The position numbers and the translations under genes were made by a program. The notes under the pieces are model-generated. The model was not told the origin of the DNA. It was given only the letters and a program-made list of their open reading frames with translations, and searched no databases. DNA of 64,000 bases, from assembly GCF_016464015.1 (NCBI RefSeq), contig NZ_JACDXT010000030.1, positions 1 through 64,000 of the forward strand, read 5' to 3'. The DNA comes from Psychrobacter sp. bablab_jr014. GTDB taxonomy: Bacteria; Pseudomonadota; Gammaproteobacteria; Pseudomonadales; Moraxellaceae. This document shows, in pieces, positions 54,836-64,000 of this stretch; within the stretch, counting starts at the first letter, position 1; each line of letters begins with the position of its first letter.

Positions 54836-55450
54836 ATGAAAATATATACACAGCGTCTCGACCCAGCAGCGCTTAGCGCCGAACAGCAAGCCGTTATTGA
54901 TGATCAAAAACAGGCACAACACTTTTTATATCTGGATTTCGATACCCGTCAGCGTAGCCGCTTTAAAGCGCAAACGCAGCAGCAACAAGCCGTTGGTATT
55001 GACCTACCGCGCACAGAAACCATCAAAAATGGCAGTGTGTTGGCTAATAATCAAGGCGAATTGATACAGGTGATGGCCGCTAAGCAAGGGTTAATCAAAG
55101 TCACCGCTGATAATAGCTTCGATCTTATGAGGGGCGCTTATCATCTAGGTAACCGTCACGTGCCTTTAATGATTACCCCTGACGCCCTGTACTTTGAGCC
55201 TGACCACGTGTTAGAGGCGATGCTGGGTCAGCTTGGCCTACATACTCAAGCGGTACAAGCAGCGTTTGAACCAGAAACGGGAGCCTATAAAGGTGAGCAC
55301 GGGGGACACGCTCACGGTCATGCGCATAGCCATACTGATAGCCATGGACACAGTCACGCTCATCACAGCCATGCTTATGCATATGCTCATACTCACAGCG
55401 CTCAAAGCGATAACGGACATTCGCATAGCGATGGCAACGCTTATGACTAA
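54836..55450 (+). CDS. ureE: Urease nickel chaperone UreE
   Basis: 204 aa from the ATG at 54836 (an upstream GTG at 54770 would add 22 residues). The UreE core has DTRQRSRFKA, LPRTETIKNGSVL and AYHLGNRHVPLMI (metal-binding His). The C-terminal ~45 residues are very His-rich (GGHAHGHAHSHTDSHGHSHA), as in Ni-storing UreE proteins. Delivers nickel to UreG. Ends 8 bp inside ureF. Confidence 0.93.
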   Translation: MKIYTQRLDPAALSAEQQAVIDDQKQAQHFLYLDFDTRQRSRFKAQTQQQQAVGIDLPRTETIKNGSVLANNQGELIQVMAAKQGLIKVTADNSFDLMRGAYHLGNRHVPLMITPDALYFEPDHVLEAMLGQLGLHTQAVQAAFEPETGAYKGEHGGHAHGHAHSHTDSHGHSHAHHSHAYAYAHTHSAQSDNGHSHSDGNAYD

Positions 55451-56279
55451 TCATGATACGTCCTTAGCGCAATCGAGCGCAAACACGGTAGACGCAATAG
55501 ACGCGATAACTGCGCTACACTCTATAGATATAGACGTCACCGGACGTTTGCTTATGCTGGCGTCAAGTAACTTGCCGATCGGTAGTTACACCTATTCACA
55601 AGGTATAGAACCGGCTATTGAGTCTGGGCTTATTTGTGACGAGGCCAGTAGCTTGGAGTTTATGAGCGACTATCTAGCACTGGCATTATGTCGTTACGAG
55701 CTACCGCTATTGGCGCTTATGATGGCAGCGCTTATGAGTGATGATAGCGCCCTGGCTGATGCTTTAGGTGCCGATTACCACGCCAGCCGCGAAAGCAAAG
55801 AGTTTGTCTATGAGTCGAGCCAACTGGCGCTGTCTTTATCAGCTTGGCTTGGTGATGTGCTTGAGCTTGACGTGCCTAATCGTCTGCTTGCTCATGGGTT
55901 TTTACCCTTATTTGCGCATATCAGCTCGTATTGGCAACTTGAGCCTGCGCAAGCTATGACTACCTATGCTTTTGGGCAAATTGAGAACATGGTGCTGGCG
56001 GCGGTCAAGACTGTACCACTTGGACAAATGGCAGGCCAGCGTATCATCTGGCAGTTGCAGCAGTTATTAAGTGAGCGCATACCGCCCTTAGCGGCTAGCG
56101 TTCAGCAAAGCTTTTTGCAGGTGCAAAAACTATCGTTAGCGGCTAACAGCCTAGAGGAGACTAGCATCTTAAAGCTAAACCTGCTTTATAAAGAGCTGCA
56201 TATGTCAGCTAACTTGCCGAATTTAGCGATACTATCGTGTCAGCATGAAAGACAATATAGCCGCTTGTTTCGCTCTTGA
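55443..56279 (+). CDS. ureF: Urease accessory protein UreF
   Basis: 278 aa from the ATG at 55443, overlapping ureE by 8 bp; longer frames upstream only shadow ureE. All-helical UreF with MLASSNLPIGSYTYSQGIEP, YESSQLALSLSAWLG, LLAHGFLPLFAHIS and VKTVPLGQMAGQRIIWQ. The N-terminal ~35 residues are extra. Gates the GTPase activity of UreG in the UreDFG complex. Confidence 0.92.
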   Translation: MTNHDTSLAQSSANTVDAIDAITALHSIDIDVTGRLLMLASSNLPIGSYTYSQGIEPAIESGLICDEASSLEFMSDYLALALCRYELPLLALMMAALMSDDSALADALGADYHASRESKEFVYESSQLALSLSAWLGDVLELDVPNRLLAHGFLPLFAHISSYWQLEPAQAMTTYAFGQIENMVLAAVKTVPLGQMAGQRIIWQLQQLLSERIPPLAASVQQSFLQVQKLSLAANSLEETSILKLNLLYKELHMSANLPNLAILSCQHERQYSRLFRS

Positions 56280-56364
56280 GTGCTAACTCACACTATTTCA
56301 CTTAAACACTATTTATTTGTACCAAACTTTTAATTACTCACGACTTTATTGAGGATATTTATTT

Positions 56365-57018
56365 ATGGCACTTACACCCAAAGCCGACCATACCCATTCA
56401 GAGACTGGCCTATCTCCTCTACGCTTAGGTATTGGCGGTCCCGTTGGTTCAGGAAAAACCGCACTCACGCTAAGATTGTGTCAACGCTTGCGTGATGACG
56501 TCAATATGGCAGTGGTGACCAACGACATTTATACCAAAGAAGACTCTGAATTCTTAACGCGTCACGAGGCCATGCCAGCCGAGCGTATTCGCGGTGTCGA
56601 AACGGGCGGCTGTCCGCATACTGCTATCCGTGAGGATGCCTCCATCAATTTATCTGCCATCGCCGAACTACAACACCAATTTGCAGGGCTTGAGCTTATT
56701 ATTATCGAATCTGGCGGCGATAATTTGGCGGCGACCTTTAGCCCTGAATTATCTGATTTAACCCTATATGTCATCGACGTCTCAGCAGGCGATAAAATCC
56801 CTCGTAAAGGCGGACCTGGCATTATGAAATCTGACTTACTTATTATCAATAAAACCGACCTTGCCCCCTTAGTAGGCGCCTCACTTGAGGTGATGGCGCG
56901 CGATGCCAAAAAGATGCGCGGCGATAAGCCCGTGGTCTTTAGTAACATGAAAACCGGCGAAGGTCTCGATGATATCGTTACCTTTATCCTAGATAAAGGC
57001 ATGATTAGCGCGGCATAA
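56365..57018 (+). CDS. ureG: Urease accessory GTPase UreG
   Basis: 217 aa SIMIBI GTPase: P-loop [30 protein letters not shown], the Ni-binding Cys-Pro-His in [31 protein letters not shown] and NKTDLAP. Complete and typical. Couples GTP hydrolysis to nickel insertion into urease. Last of the ureDA(BC)EFG set. Confidence 0.97.
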   Translation: MALTPKADHTHSETGLSPLRLGIGGPVGSGKTALTLRLCQRLRDDVNMAVVTNDIYTKEDSEFLTRHEAMPAERIRGVETGGCPHTAIREDASINLSAIAELQHQFAGLELIIIESGGDNLAATFSPELSDLTLYVIDVSAGDKIPRKGGPGIMKSDLLIINKTDLAPLVGASLEVMARDAKKMRGDKPVVFSNMKTGEGLDDIVTFILDKGMISAA

Positions 57019-57199
57019 GGTGCTGCGTATAAATAGATATTCTACAAACCCCACCCCTGACTTTAGTCAATCAATATTAAAAGTGGTACAAGACAGACGA
57101 GTGCAAGTACTACAGTAGTAGGCTAAACGAGTCTAACGCTGTAACACTTTAATAGTGGTTCGACTCTATATCGACTTATTAAATCATTAAGGACACATC

Positions 57200-57898
57200 A
57201 TGAGCACACAAGCTTCAAAAACCATGACTAAAAATAAGACAGCTAAAAATCTAATCGATAAGGCGGCAATGACTCGCACTCTAGCACTGTCATCTTTGTT
57301 AACGGGACTGCCAACACTAGTATTTGCTCACCCTGGGCATGGGGTGATGACAGCTGATGGCGCCTTTGGCAACTCAGTACTGTCAGGTATCATGCACCCT
57401 TTGACGGGGCTGGATCATCTTGTACTAGCGCTCGGTATGGGCATGCTCTTGACGCAAATGCACAGCTTTAAAAAAGGCTTTGTCTCGTTAGGCTTAGGTT
57501 TAGTGGCAGGTTTTGCCCTAAGCTTAAATATGAGCTTAAACAGTACGTTTATTGAGTCCGGCATTGTACTGTCTATCGTCTTACTCACCATGGCACTGAT
57601 GAGCCGCTACTTTAACCGTGGATTCAATCAAAGCAATGAAGCGTCGGTAAAAACGTGGCATAATTTAGCCATCGCAGGATTTGGTGCACTCGCTATGCTC
57701 CATGGGGCAGCGCACGCTATCGAAGTGCCCGCTAACAGTAGTACAACTGGCTTTTTCATCGGTATGATTATTGCCATGCTTGGTCTGTATACTGTGGGTA
57801 GAGGCGTTGCCACTTACCTAAATACTCACTTGCAAGACAGCCTGATGATCCAGCGTGTCCTGGCGGTGGTTGGTCTATGCGGCGTGTTGTTTATTTAG
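57200..57898 (+). CDS. HupE/UreJ-family nickel permease
   Basis: 232 aa, six membrane helices. After a ~45-residue N-terminal region come the signatures HPGHG, SGIMHPLTGLDHLVLALGMG and MLHGAAHAIEVP with membrane His and Asp residues that bind nickel. The family imports Ni2+ (or Co2+). Its place behind ureG supports a nickel supply for urease. 180 bp separate it from ureG, so it may have its own promoter. Confidence 0.92.
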   Translation: MSTQASKTMTKNKTAKNLIDKAAMTRTLALSSLLTGLPTLVFAHPGHGVMTADGAFGNSVLSGIMHPLTGLDHLVLALGMGMLLTQMHSFKKGFVSLGLGLVAGFALSLNMSLNSTFIESGIVLSIVLLTMALMSRYFNRGFNQSNEASVKTWHNLAIAGFGALAMLHGAAHAIEVPANSSTTGFFIGMIIAMLGLYTVGRGVATYLNTHLQDSLMIQRVLAVVGLCGVLFI

Positions 57899-58294
57899 TT
57901 TTATAAGACATTAGCAGCTTTGTTAAACACTTTGCTAAGTCTCGATTTTATCGTGAGCTGACCATACAAACATGCTGATGAAGCATCATATAACCCATGA
58001 CAACCGCTTAAAAAAAACAGATATTTGTCTATTAAAATACTTATTTTTGGTGAGGAGTTTTGTAGCGTCAACAGTATACGCAAAAAATTGCAAGATGGTC
58101 GTGTGACTTTAGAGTTTGGCGCGTCATCTTGCGTCTGACTTACACAATGCCTATCGTTAATGGTGATTTTATGACGGATAGGTCACTGGGTATCACCTCA
58201 AAATACTTATGCTGCCTATCCGTCCCACTCTTCACACCGCGCCACCCTATTCTCACAATCATACGTGGCGCGCTGGCATGTTAAGGATACGACG
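57899..58294. other. Intergenic region
   Basis: About 395 bp between the nickel permease and the first acyl-CoA dehydrogenase. No gene or clear terminator was seen. AAGGA at 58280-58285 belongs to the next gene. Confidence 0.5.
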
Positions 58295-60088
58295 ATGCAG
58301 TACACCGCCCCGCTACGCGATATGAAGTTTGTCATGCATGAGCTGCTTGACAGCGAGCAGCATTATAAAACGCTACCTGAATTTGCAGAAACGGATATCG
58401 AGCTGATGGACAGCTTGTTTGAAGCTGGTGCAAGCTTTGCGCAAAAGGTTATTTCACCCTTGAATCAAAGCGGCGATGCTGAAGGCTGCCAGTTTAATGA
58501 TGGTCAAGTGACCACGCCAACAGGCTTTAAGGACGCCTATCAGCAGTATTGCGAATTGGGCTTCCCTGCGCTGTCGGCCGAAGAAGAATTCGGTGGACAA
58601 AACTTGCCATTGTCACTATCTACCGTTATCAATGAGATGATGGGCACCGCCAACTGGTCATTTTCGATGTATCCAGGCCTGTCACACGGCGCGATACAAA
58701 CGATCGAGCATCACGGTACCGACGAGCAAAAAGCCACCTATTTAGAAAAAATGGTCACAGGCGAATGGTCAGGAACGATGTGTTTGACCGAAGCGCAAGC
58801 AGGTTCTGACCTTGGTATTATCACAACCAAAGCCGTGCCCAATGACGATGGCACCTACCAAATCACGGGACAAAAAATCTTTATCTCTGCAGGTGAGCAC
58901 GACTTGACCGACAACATCGTGCATATTGTGCTTGCCCGCCTGCCCGATGCGCCAAAAGGCACCAAGGGCATCTCGCTATTTATTGTACCCAAAGTTTTGG
59001 TCAATGAAGACGGCAGCTTGGGCGCGCGCAATCAAGTGCACTGCGGCTCGATTGAGCACAAAATGGGTATCAAAGCATCAGCGACGTGCGTGATGAACTT
59101 TGATGGCGCAACTGGCTATCTGATTGGCGCAAAAAATAATGGTTTGGCGTGTATGTTCACTTTTATGAACGTGGCGCGTTTGGGTACGGCCATTCAAGGT
59201 GTGACCGCAGCAGAATACGCGTTTCAAGGAGCGCTTGCTTATGCCAAAGACCGCAGTGCCATGCGCGCGCTATCAGGCGCAAAAGCACCCAAACAGGCAG
59301 CCGACCCCATCATCGTCCATCCTGCGGTACGCGGTATGCTTTTGACCGCTAAAGCCTTTGCCGAAGGTGGCCGCGCATTGGTGTATTACTTGGCACAGTT
59401 TGCCGATACCGTAGCCAAAGGTGATGATAAGGCGCGTCGAGAAGCGGACACTATGCTGTCATTATTGACGCCAATTGCGAAAGCCTTTTTGACCGAGACA
59501 GGCTTCGAAGCGGCCAACCACGGCGTACAGGTTTTTGGTGGGCACGGTTATATCAGCGAATGGGGCATGGAACAAAACGTCCGCGACACCCGTATCGCTT
59601 GCCTCTATGAAGGCACAACCGAGATTCAGGCATTGGATTTACTCGGTCGTAAGGTCATTGGCTCACAAGGCAAAATGCTGGCACCCTTCACCCGCATGAT
59701 TGACGAATTCTGCAAGGAGCACGCAGACGATGATGAGATGGGGCAATTTATTCGCCCGCTGATGCGCCATAACGATGAGTGGTCAAACGTCACCTCACGT
59801 ATTGCCATGCAAGCCACCGAAACCCCCGAAGCCATTGGCGGTGCAGCTGTCGATTATCTGTACTTTAGTGGCTATGTGACCCTCGCCTACTTGTGGGCGC
59901 GTATGGCGCAAGTTGCACAAACTGCGCTGGCAAATGGCACAAGTGAAACCGGCTTTTATGAAGCCAAAATTAAGACCGCGCAGTTTTATTTTGCCAAACT
60001 GTTGCCACGCGCGCGCACGCATATTCAGCGTATCGATACCGGTGTTGAACCCTATATGACCATGGACATTGAAGAATTTGCGTTTTAA
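58295..60088 (+). CDS. Acyl-CoA dehydrogenase, FadE5-like (copy 1)
   Basis: 597 aa from the ATG at 58295. Four-part layout of large bacterial acyl-CoA dehydrogenases: a short N-terminal ACAD domain (MQYTAPLRDMKFVMHELL), the flavin core (TGEWSGTMCLTEAQAGSDLG, IEHKMGIKASATCVMNFDGA), the helical domain with VQVFGGHGYISEWGMEQNVR and the base region YEGTTEIQALDLLGRK, and an extra C-terminal helical domain. Oxidises acyl-CoA to enoyl-CoA in beta-oxidation with FAD. Followed by a strong terminator and a close paralogue. Confidence 0.93.
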   Translation: MQYTAPLRDMKFVMHELLDSEQHYKTLPEFAETDIELMDSLFEAGASFAQKVISPLNQSGDAEGCQFNDGQVTTPTGFKDAYQQYCELGFPALSAEEEFGGQNLPLSLSTVINEMMGTANWSFSMYPGLSHGAIQTIEHHGTDEQKATYLEKMVTGEWSGTMCLTEAQAGSDLGIITTKAVPNDDGTYQITGQKIFISAGEHDLTDNIVHIVLARLPDAPKGTKGISLFIVPKVLVNEDGSLGARNQVHCGSIEHKMGIKASATCVMNFDGATGYLIGAKNNGLACMFTFMNVARLGTAIQGVTAAEYAFQGALAYAKDRSAMRALSGAKAPKQAADPIIVHPAVRGMLLTAKAFAEGGRALVYYLAQFADTVAKGDDKARREADTMLSLLTPIAKAFLTETGFEAANHGVQVFGGHGYISEWGMEQNVRDTRIACLYEGTTEIQALDLLGRKVIGSQGKMLAPFTRMIDEFCKEHADDDEMGQFIRPLMRHNDEWSNVTSRIAMQATETPEAIGGAAVDYLYFSGYVTLAYLWARMAQVAQTALANGTSETGFYEAKIKTAQFYFAKLLPRARTHIQRIDTGVEPYMTMDIEEFAF

Positions 60089-60120
60089 TCGTTTTTATTA
60101 CTAACAATCAAATCAATAAC

Positions 60121-60155
60121 AAAAGCGGCAATCTTGATAGGTTGCCGCTTTTTTA
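60121..60155 (+). terminator. Rho-independent terminator
   Basis: AAAAGCGGCAA (60121-60131) pairs with TTGCCGCTTTT (60142-60152) and is followed by more T, 32 bp after the first acyl-CoA dehydrogenase gene. Confidence 0.9.
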
Positions 60156-60354
60156 TGGGTTATCGTCCTATCGTAGAAACAATCACAGTAAGCGAAAAAC
60201 ACCCCGCAATCGCACGTATTTATGCAAGTGTTTATTGTCAATTATTGATGTACGCATGATTCACGAAGAGATACACAGCACTTTTATGAATTTGCTAGAC
60301 TGAAACTCGTATCCCCTGTGATAGATAAGACAATAACCCAGCAAAGGATTGACT

Positions 60355-62136
60355 ATGAGTATTTATACTGCCCCACTTGCAGACATGCGTTTTGTATTAA
60401 CTGAAGTCTTTGATGCGCCGAATTTTTGGCAGCAGCATGCGGCACTTGAGCATGTGGATATGGATACCGTGGATATGATTTTGGAAGAAATGGCCAAGTT
60501 CTCCACCAACGTCCTATTGCCCATCAACCAAAGTGGCGATGAGGAAGGCGCAACCTATCATGGTGATGGTGTGGTCAGTACGCCAAAAGGCTTTAAAGAC
60601 GCCTATCAAGCGTATGCCGAAGCAGGCTGGATTGGGCTGGGTGGCAATCCTGAATACGGTGGTCAGGGCATGCCTAAGATGGTGACTATGCTGACCGAAG
60701 AAATGTTGTTTACCACCAATCAGTCGTTTGCTCTATATCCCAATTTAACCGTTGGCGCAACCTTGTGCTTGAATGCTGCCGCAAGTGACGCGCAAAAACA
60801 AAAATACCTTGAGAACATGTACGCGGGCGGCTGGTCGGGCACCATGTGTTTGACCGAACCGCACGCGGGTACAGACCTTGGTATCATCAAAACCAAAGCC
60901 GTACCTAACGATGATGGCAGTTACCAAATTACAGGGACGAAGATATTTATCACGGGCGGCGAGCATGACCTAAGTGATAACATCATTCATTTGGTACTTG
61001 CCAAAACACCCAACGCGCCAGCAGGCTCTAAAGGCATCTCCTTATTCGTTGTGCCCAAATTTTTGGTCAATGACGATGGCTCATTAGGCGCGCGCAACCA
61101 GCTTTCCGCTGGTGCCATTGAGCACAAAATGGGCATCAAAGCCTCAGCAACGTGCGTGATGAACTTTGATGGTGCAACAGGCTGGATGGTCGGTGAAGAA
61201 AACACAGGCCTTGCCTCGATGTTTATTATGATGAACTACGAGCGCGTGACCATGGGTTTACAAGGTTTGGGCGGTACAGAGCTTGCCTACCAAAACGCGG
61301 CGCGTTACGCCATTGAGCGCGCACAAGGTCGCAGTGATACGCAAATTCAAAGCCCCGAAGCGCCTGCTGACGCCATTATTCATCATGCCGACGTGCGCCG
61401 TATGCTGCTTAATGCCAAGGCCAATGCCGAAGCCTCTCGCTGCTTTGCCATGTATGTCGCAAAACAGCTCGATACTGAAAAGTTCAGTGACAATGCTGAG
61501 GACGCGCAAGTGGCGGCTACCCGCGTGGCATTACTAACCCCGATTGCCAAAGCTTTTTTAACCGATAAAGCCTTTGAAGCGACTGTGGACTGTCAACAAG
61601 TCTTTGGTGGGCATGGCTATATTAAAGAATGGGGCATGGAACAAATCGTTCGTGATACCCGTATCGCGCAGATTTATGAAGGCGCCAATGGCATTCAAGC
61701 CCTTGATTTACTCGGTCGCAAAGTGGTGCGTAATGACGGCAAATATATGCAGTCCTTTATCGAAGAGATACGCGACTATGTGGCAGCCATGACGAGCGAG
61801 CATCGCATTAAAGAGGCGACATTGCGTGCCGCAACGCGTTTGGCAGATTTAACACGTATCGTGGTCGATAATAGCAAAACCAATCCCAGTGATGTGAATG
61901 GCTGCGCGGTCGACTATATGCACGCGGCGGGCTATCTGTGCTATGCCTATATGTTTGCGATGATGGTTGAAGCGGCTGATGGCAAGGCAGGCGATTTTTA
62001 TGAGCAAAAAGCCAAACTTGCCGATTATTTTGCCGCACGCGTTTTACCGCGCCTTTATGCGCACGCCGATATGGTCGAAGCTGGCAGCGCCGTCATGATG
62101 AACTTTGATACAGACTATTTTGACAATACGCTTTGA
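60355..62136 (+). CDS. Acyl-CoA dehydrogenase, FadE5-like (copy 2)
   Basis: 593 aa from the ATG at 60355 (AAAGGA upstream). Same layout as copy 1: MSIYTAPLADMRFVLTEVF, GGWSGTMCLTEPHAGTDLG, IEHKMGIKASATCVMNFDGA, VFGGHGYIKEWGMEQIVRDT and YEGANGIQALDLLGRK. Long identical stretches show a tandem duplication. In the catalytic block, copy 1 reads YEGTTEIQ and copy 2 YEGANGIQ, so substrate range may differ. Each copy has its own terminator, implying separate transcripts. Confidence 0.93.
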   Translation: MSIYTAPLADMRFVLTEVFDAPNFWQQHAALEHVDMDTVDMILEEMAKFSTNVLLPINQSGDEEGATYHGDGVVSTPKGFKDAYQAYAEAGWIGLGGNPEYGGQGMPKMVTMLTEEMLFTTNQSFALYPNLTVGATLCLNAAASDAQKQKYLENMYAGGWSGTMCLTEPHAGTDLGIIKTKAVPNDDGSYQITGTKIFITGGEHDLSDNIIHLVLAKTPNAPAGSKGISLFVVPKFLVNDDGSLGARNQLSAGAIEHKMGIKASATCVMNFDGATGWMVGEENTGLASMFIMMNYERVTMGLQGLGGTELAYQNAARYAIERAQGRSDTQIQSPEAPADAIIHHADVRRMLLNAKANAEASRCFAMYVAKQLDTEKFSDNAEDAQVAATRVALLTPIAKAFLTDKAFEATVDCQQVFGGHGYIKEWGMEQIVRDTRIAQIYEGANGIQALDLLGRKVVRNDGKYMQSFIEEIRDYVAAMTSEHRIKEATLRAATRLADLTRIVVDNSKTNPSDVNGCAVDYMHAAGYLCYAYMFAMMVEAADGKAGDFYEQKAKLADYFAARVLPRLYAHADMVEAGSAVMMNFDTDYFDNTL

Positions 62137-62178
62137 ATAAAGACGATAATTGTCGTTATTTATAAAATCGGACTTACT

Positions 62179-62206
62179 AAGGGCAGCGTAATGACTGCCC
62201 TTTTTT
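62179..62206 (+). terminator. Rho-independent terminator
   Basis: AGGGCAG (62180-62186) pairs with CTGCCCT (62195-62201), with six T at 62201-62206, 45 bp after the second acyl-CoA dehydrogenase. The remaining ~240 bp to 62447 show no gene. Confidence 0.88.
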
Positions 62207-62447
62207 GTGCCGATAAGTTATACAGTATTTTTGTACAAAGGCTAGATATTGGTATTTGTTTTGCAGCATATTATGGGAATACTTGACCTAAGATAGGCAA
62301 ATATAGCGCTAACCCCACTAACAAAACGCTGCAATGTCAATCCTTGGTTATGATTACAATACGCGAATAACATGATAGATATTGCTTAGATGAGATGTCA
62401 TGTTATGATTTTCGCTCCTATCTTACTAGAACGATAAAGGGTACGCT

Positions 62448-64000
62448 GTGTCAGATATAAAACGCATTTTGCAACAGATTACTGCGTTGAGTGAGGTGCC
62501 TGAGGCATCAGTACTTAAGCTTTTGATTGATACGCTGCGTGCAACGGATAAAGAGCCTGCACTTGCCAATCAAAACATTCAAGCGCTGATTGATATTCTG
62601 CGCCAGCACCCTGAATACGCACGCGGACTCTCGAGCTTCGTCTTGACGTTAATCATTCAATACCGTCAGATTAACTTGTATACCGATACAGGCATCATGT
62701 CTGATCAGGGGTTTTTTAGCAGTCTACGTCGTTTGGTAGGACATCGGTTTTTGCCCTTATTACCGCAAGACGACTCCGTGGTTGAGCTGATTGGCTATCT
62801 GTTCCCAAGTCGTCAAGACGAGCGCTGGCTGGCTCATATTGACAGCCAAAAATGGGACGCGCTTGTCGAGCTATTGCACGTCGATGAGGCGCATTTGCAT
62901 CTGGTTGCGACAGTCAAAAACAGCATCTTAAACGCCATCGTGATTTTATCTTATCGTATCAGTGGTTTGGGTTTGCATCCTGATCTGATGGAAGCGTATC
63001 CGCAGATTTTGAACTACTCAGCGGCCTTTGTCGCACAAAACCAAGAAGCGGTGTTGTTCGTCAATCAGTATCGTCAAGCGCACGAGCTGGACACGCTAAC
63101 TGACATTACGCCTGCGCAAGCGGTTGATTCTGCGCCGCTGTTCGTTATGCTCGAGCAGTGTGAAGACATCGTCGCAACCGTACGCAAGCGTATTTACAAA
63201 ACAGGTATTTCGATTCGTCTGACCAATATGATGCTGCGTCTTGACCAAAGCCTGCGCCGTATGCGCGTACTGACGGAGCTGGTCGCTGACACAGGGGATA
63301 GGCGCGACAAAGCGCTGATTGAGCTGATTCAGACGCTCATCTTGACCGCCAATAGGCGTTATAGTATCGGCTATTTGATTGATAACAATACCAAACTGCT
63401 CTCACGCAAAGTCACCGAAAACGCCAGCCGTGTGGGCGAGCATTACATCAGTACCGACAGACGCGGCTACCAAAAGATGTTTAAAAAAGCATCCATTGGC
63501 GGCTTTTTTATTGCCTTTATGGCAACGACCAAAATCCTATCTTACGAGTTGGCACTTGCGCCGATGGGTCGCGCCTTTATCAACAGTATGATTTATGGCT
63601 GCGGCTTTGTGTTTATTCATATTGTGCATGGTACCGTTGCGACCAAGCAGCCCGCGATGACGGCAGCAGCGATTGCCTCGACCATCTCTGAAGGCTCGGG
63701 AAAAAAATCACATCAGCTTAATAAACTCTCTGAGCTGGTGGTCGATATTTTGCGTACCCAGTTTGTGGCAATCATGGGCAATATCATGCTGGCGATGCCT
63801 GTAGCGCTACTGATTTCACTGGCGTGGCTACAATACACAGGCGCGCCGATGATTGATGCAGACAGAGCCGCGCATCTATTACATGACCTTGACCCTTTTC
63901 ATTCACTAGCGCTGCCCCATGCGGCGATTGCAGGGGTTTATCTGTTTTTATCGGGCTTGATTGCAGGCTATTATGACAACCTTGCGGTGTATAACAAAAT
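62448..64000 (+). CDS. Gcr-type 'site-specific recombinase' membrane protein, 3' end outside window
   Basis: Open from a GTG at 62448 (AAAGGG six bases upstream) to the window edge, at least 517 codons. Helical N-terminus (ILRQHPEYARGLSSFVLTLI), a Gcr-family middle part (TGISIRLTNMMLRLDQSLRR, RRYSIGYLIDNNTKLLSRKV, HYISTDRRGYQKMFKKA) and at least four membrane helices (FINSMIYGCGFVFIHIVHGT, MGNIMLAMPVALLISLAWL). Databases name this family 'site-specific recombinase' after the gonococcal Gcr protein, but the many membrane spans make a recombinase role doubtful. The gene is incomplete only because the window ends. Confidence 0.85.
   Translation, partial: MSDIKRILQQITALSEVPEASVLKLLIDTLRATDKEPALANQNIQALIDILRQHPEYARGLSSFVLTLIIQYRQINLYTDTGIMSDQGFFSSLRRLVGHRFLPLLPQDDSVVELIGYLFPSRQDERWLAHIDSQKWDALVELLHVDEAHLHLVATVKNSILNAIVILSYRISGLGLHPDLMEAYPQILNYSAAFVAQNQEAVLFVNQYRQAHELDTLTDITPAQAVDSAPLFVMLEQCEDIVATVRKRIYKTGISIRLTNMMLRLDQSLRRMRVLTELVADTGDRRDKALIELIQTLILTANRRYSIGYLIDNNTKLLSRKVTENASRVGEHYISTDRRGYQKMFKKASIGGFFIAFMATTKILSYELALAPMGRAFINSMIYGCGFVFIHIVHGTVATKQPAMTAAAIASTISEGSGKKSHQLNKLSELVVDILRTQFVAIMGNIMLAMPVALLISLAWLQYTGAPMIDADRAAHLLHDLDPFHSLALPHAAIAGVYLFLSGLIAGYYDNLAVYNK

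Noticed and set aside
55233..55442. An N-terminal extension of UreF
   Set aside because: The extension only reads the His-rich tail of ureE in another frame; the UreF family start and the 8-bp overlap favour the ATG at 55443.

Overview
The window looks like a chromosome segment of a Moraxellaceae bacterium, most probably Psychrobacter. The reasons are the gene content (urea and creatine use, a CopA/CopB copper cluster, FadE5-like acyl-CoA dehydrogenases, a membrane-type 'site-specific recombinase'), the many IS5, IS1595 and IS3 remnants, and the moderate-to-low G+C. Species assignment is inference. The left 17 kb and the 34.5-38.9 kb stretch are AT-rich accessory DNA. The right-hand 20 kb (about 44.8-64 kb) is visibly more G+C-rich and looks like core or long-resident DNA.

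Accessory region (1-17 kb). An IS graveyard (1-3.2 kb) holds an intact IS1595-type element with an 8-bp target duplication and a frameshifted IS5-type element sitting exactly on a stop codon. It borders a tightly overlapping minus-strand trio of genes (187, 774 and 1084 aa). Two of these carry tyrosine-recombinase motifs; one of the two seems to lack the catalytic tyrosine. The upstream end of the trio is duplicated, and the second copy keeps a 32-codon fossil of the first trio gene. A bipartite motif, YAGGT-N15-GGGGTTT, recurs with exact spacing at five places, with a sixth degenerate copy. It brackets a pair of secreted-protein genes and a defence-type module (a DUF1524 protein truncated at the motif, an orphan HsdR and a YgjP-type metallopeptidase). 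One more copy lies at 34.6 kb. I read this as the end or attachment sequence of a recombinase-trio element with cassette-like cargo.

Middle (17-34.6 kb). A YnfA-like membrane protein, a 17-repeat leucine-rich-repeat protein, a nonsense-mutated ion-channel gene, a small membrane protein and an ATP-grasp-like protein precede tatABC (minus strand). Next comes a copper-resistance cluster: a P1B-ATPase with three N-terminal metal-binding repeats, a DUF305 protein, CopB, the Tat-exported oxidase CopA, a DUF411 lipoprotein, a cytochrome c and two small periplasmic proteins. It is transcribed divergently from the two-component regulator pair copR/copS.

34.6-38.9 kb holds IS3 and IS1595 fragments around a LysR regulator, a luciferase-like monooxygenase and an FMN-dependent NAD(P)H oxidoreductase. 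38.9-57.9 kb reads as one nitrogen-scavenging programme. A sodium:solute symporter with a 35-aa companion peptide, creatinase and a CahR-like regulator release urea from creatine. UrtABCDE imports urea, with NtrC-like sites and a sigma-54-like promoter upstream. Urease (UreA, a fused UreB-UreC) and UreD, E, F, G hydrolyse it, and a HupE/UreJ permease probably supplies nickel. The window ends with two tandem acyl-CoA dehydrogenase paralogues and the start of a Gcr-type membrane protein that runs off the edge. No rRNA, tRNA or CRISPR array was recognised.
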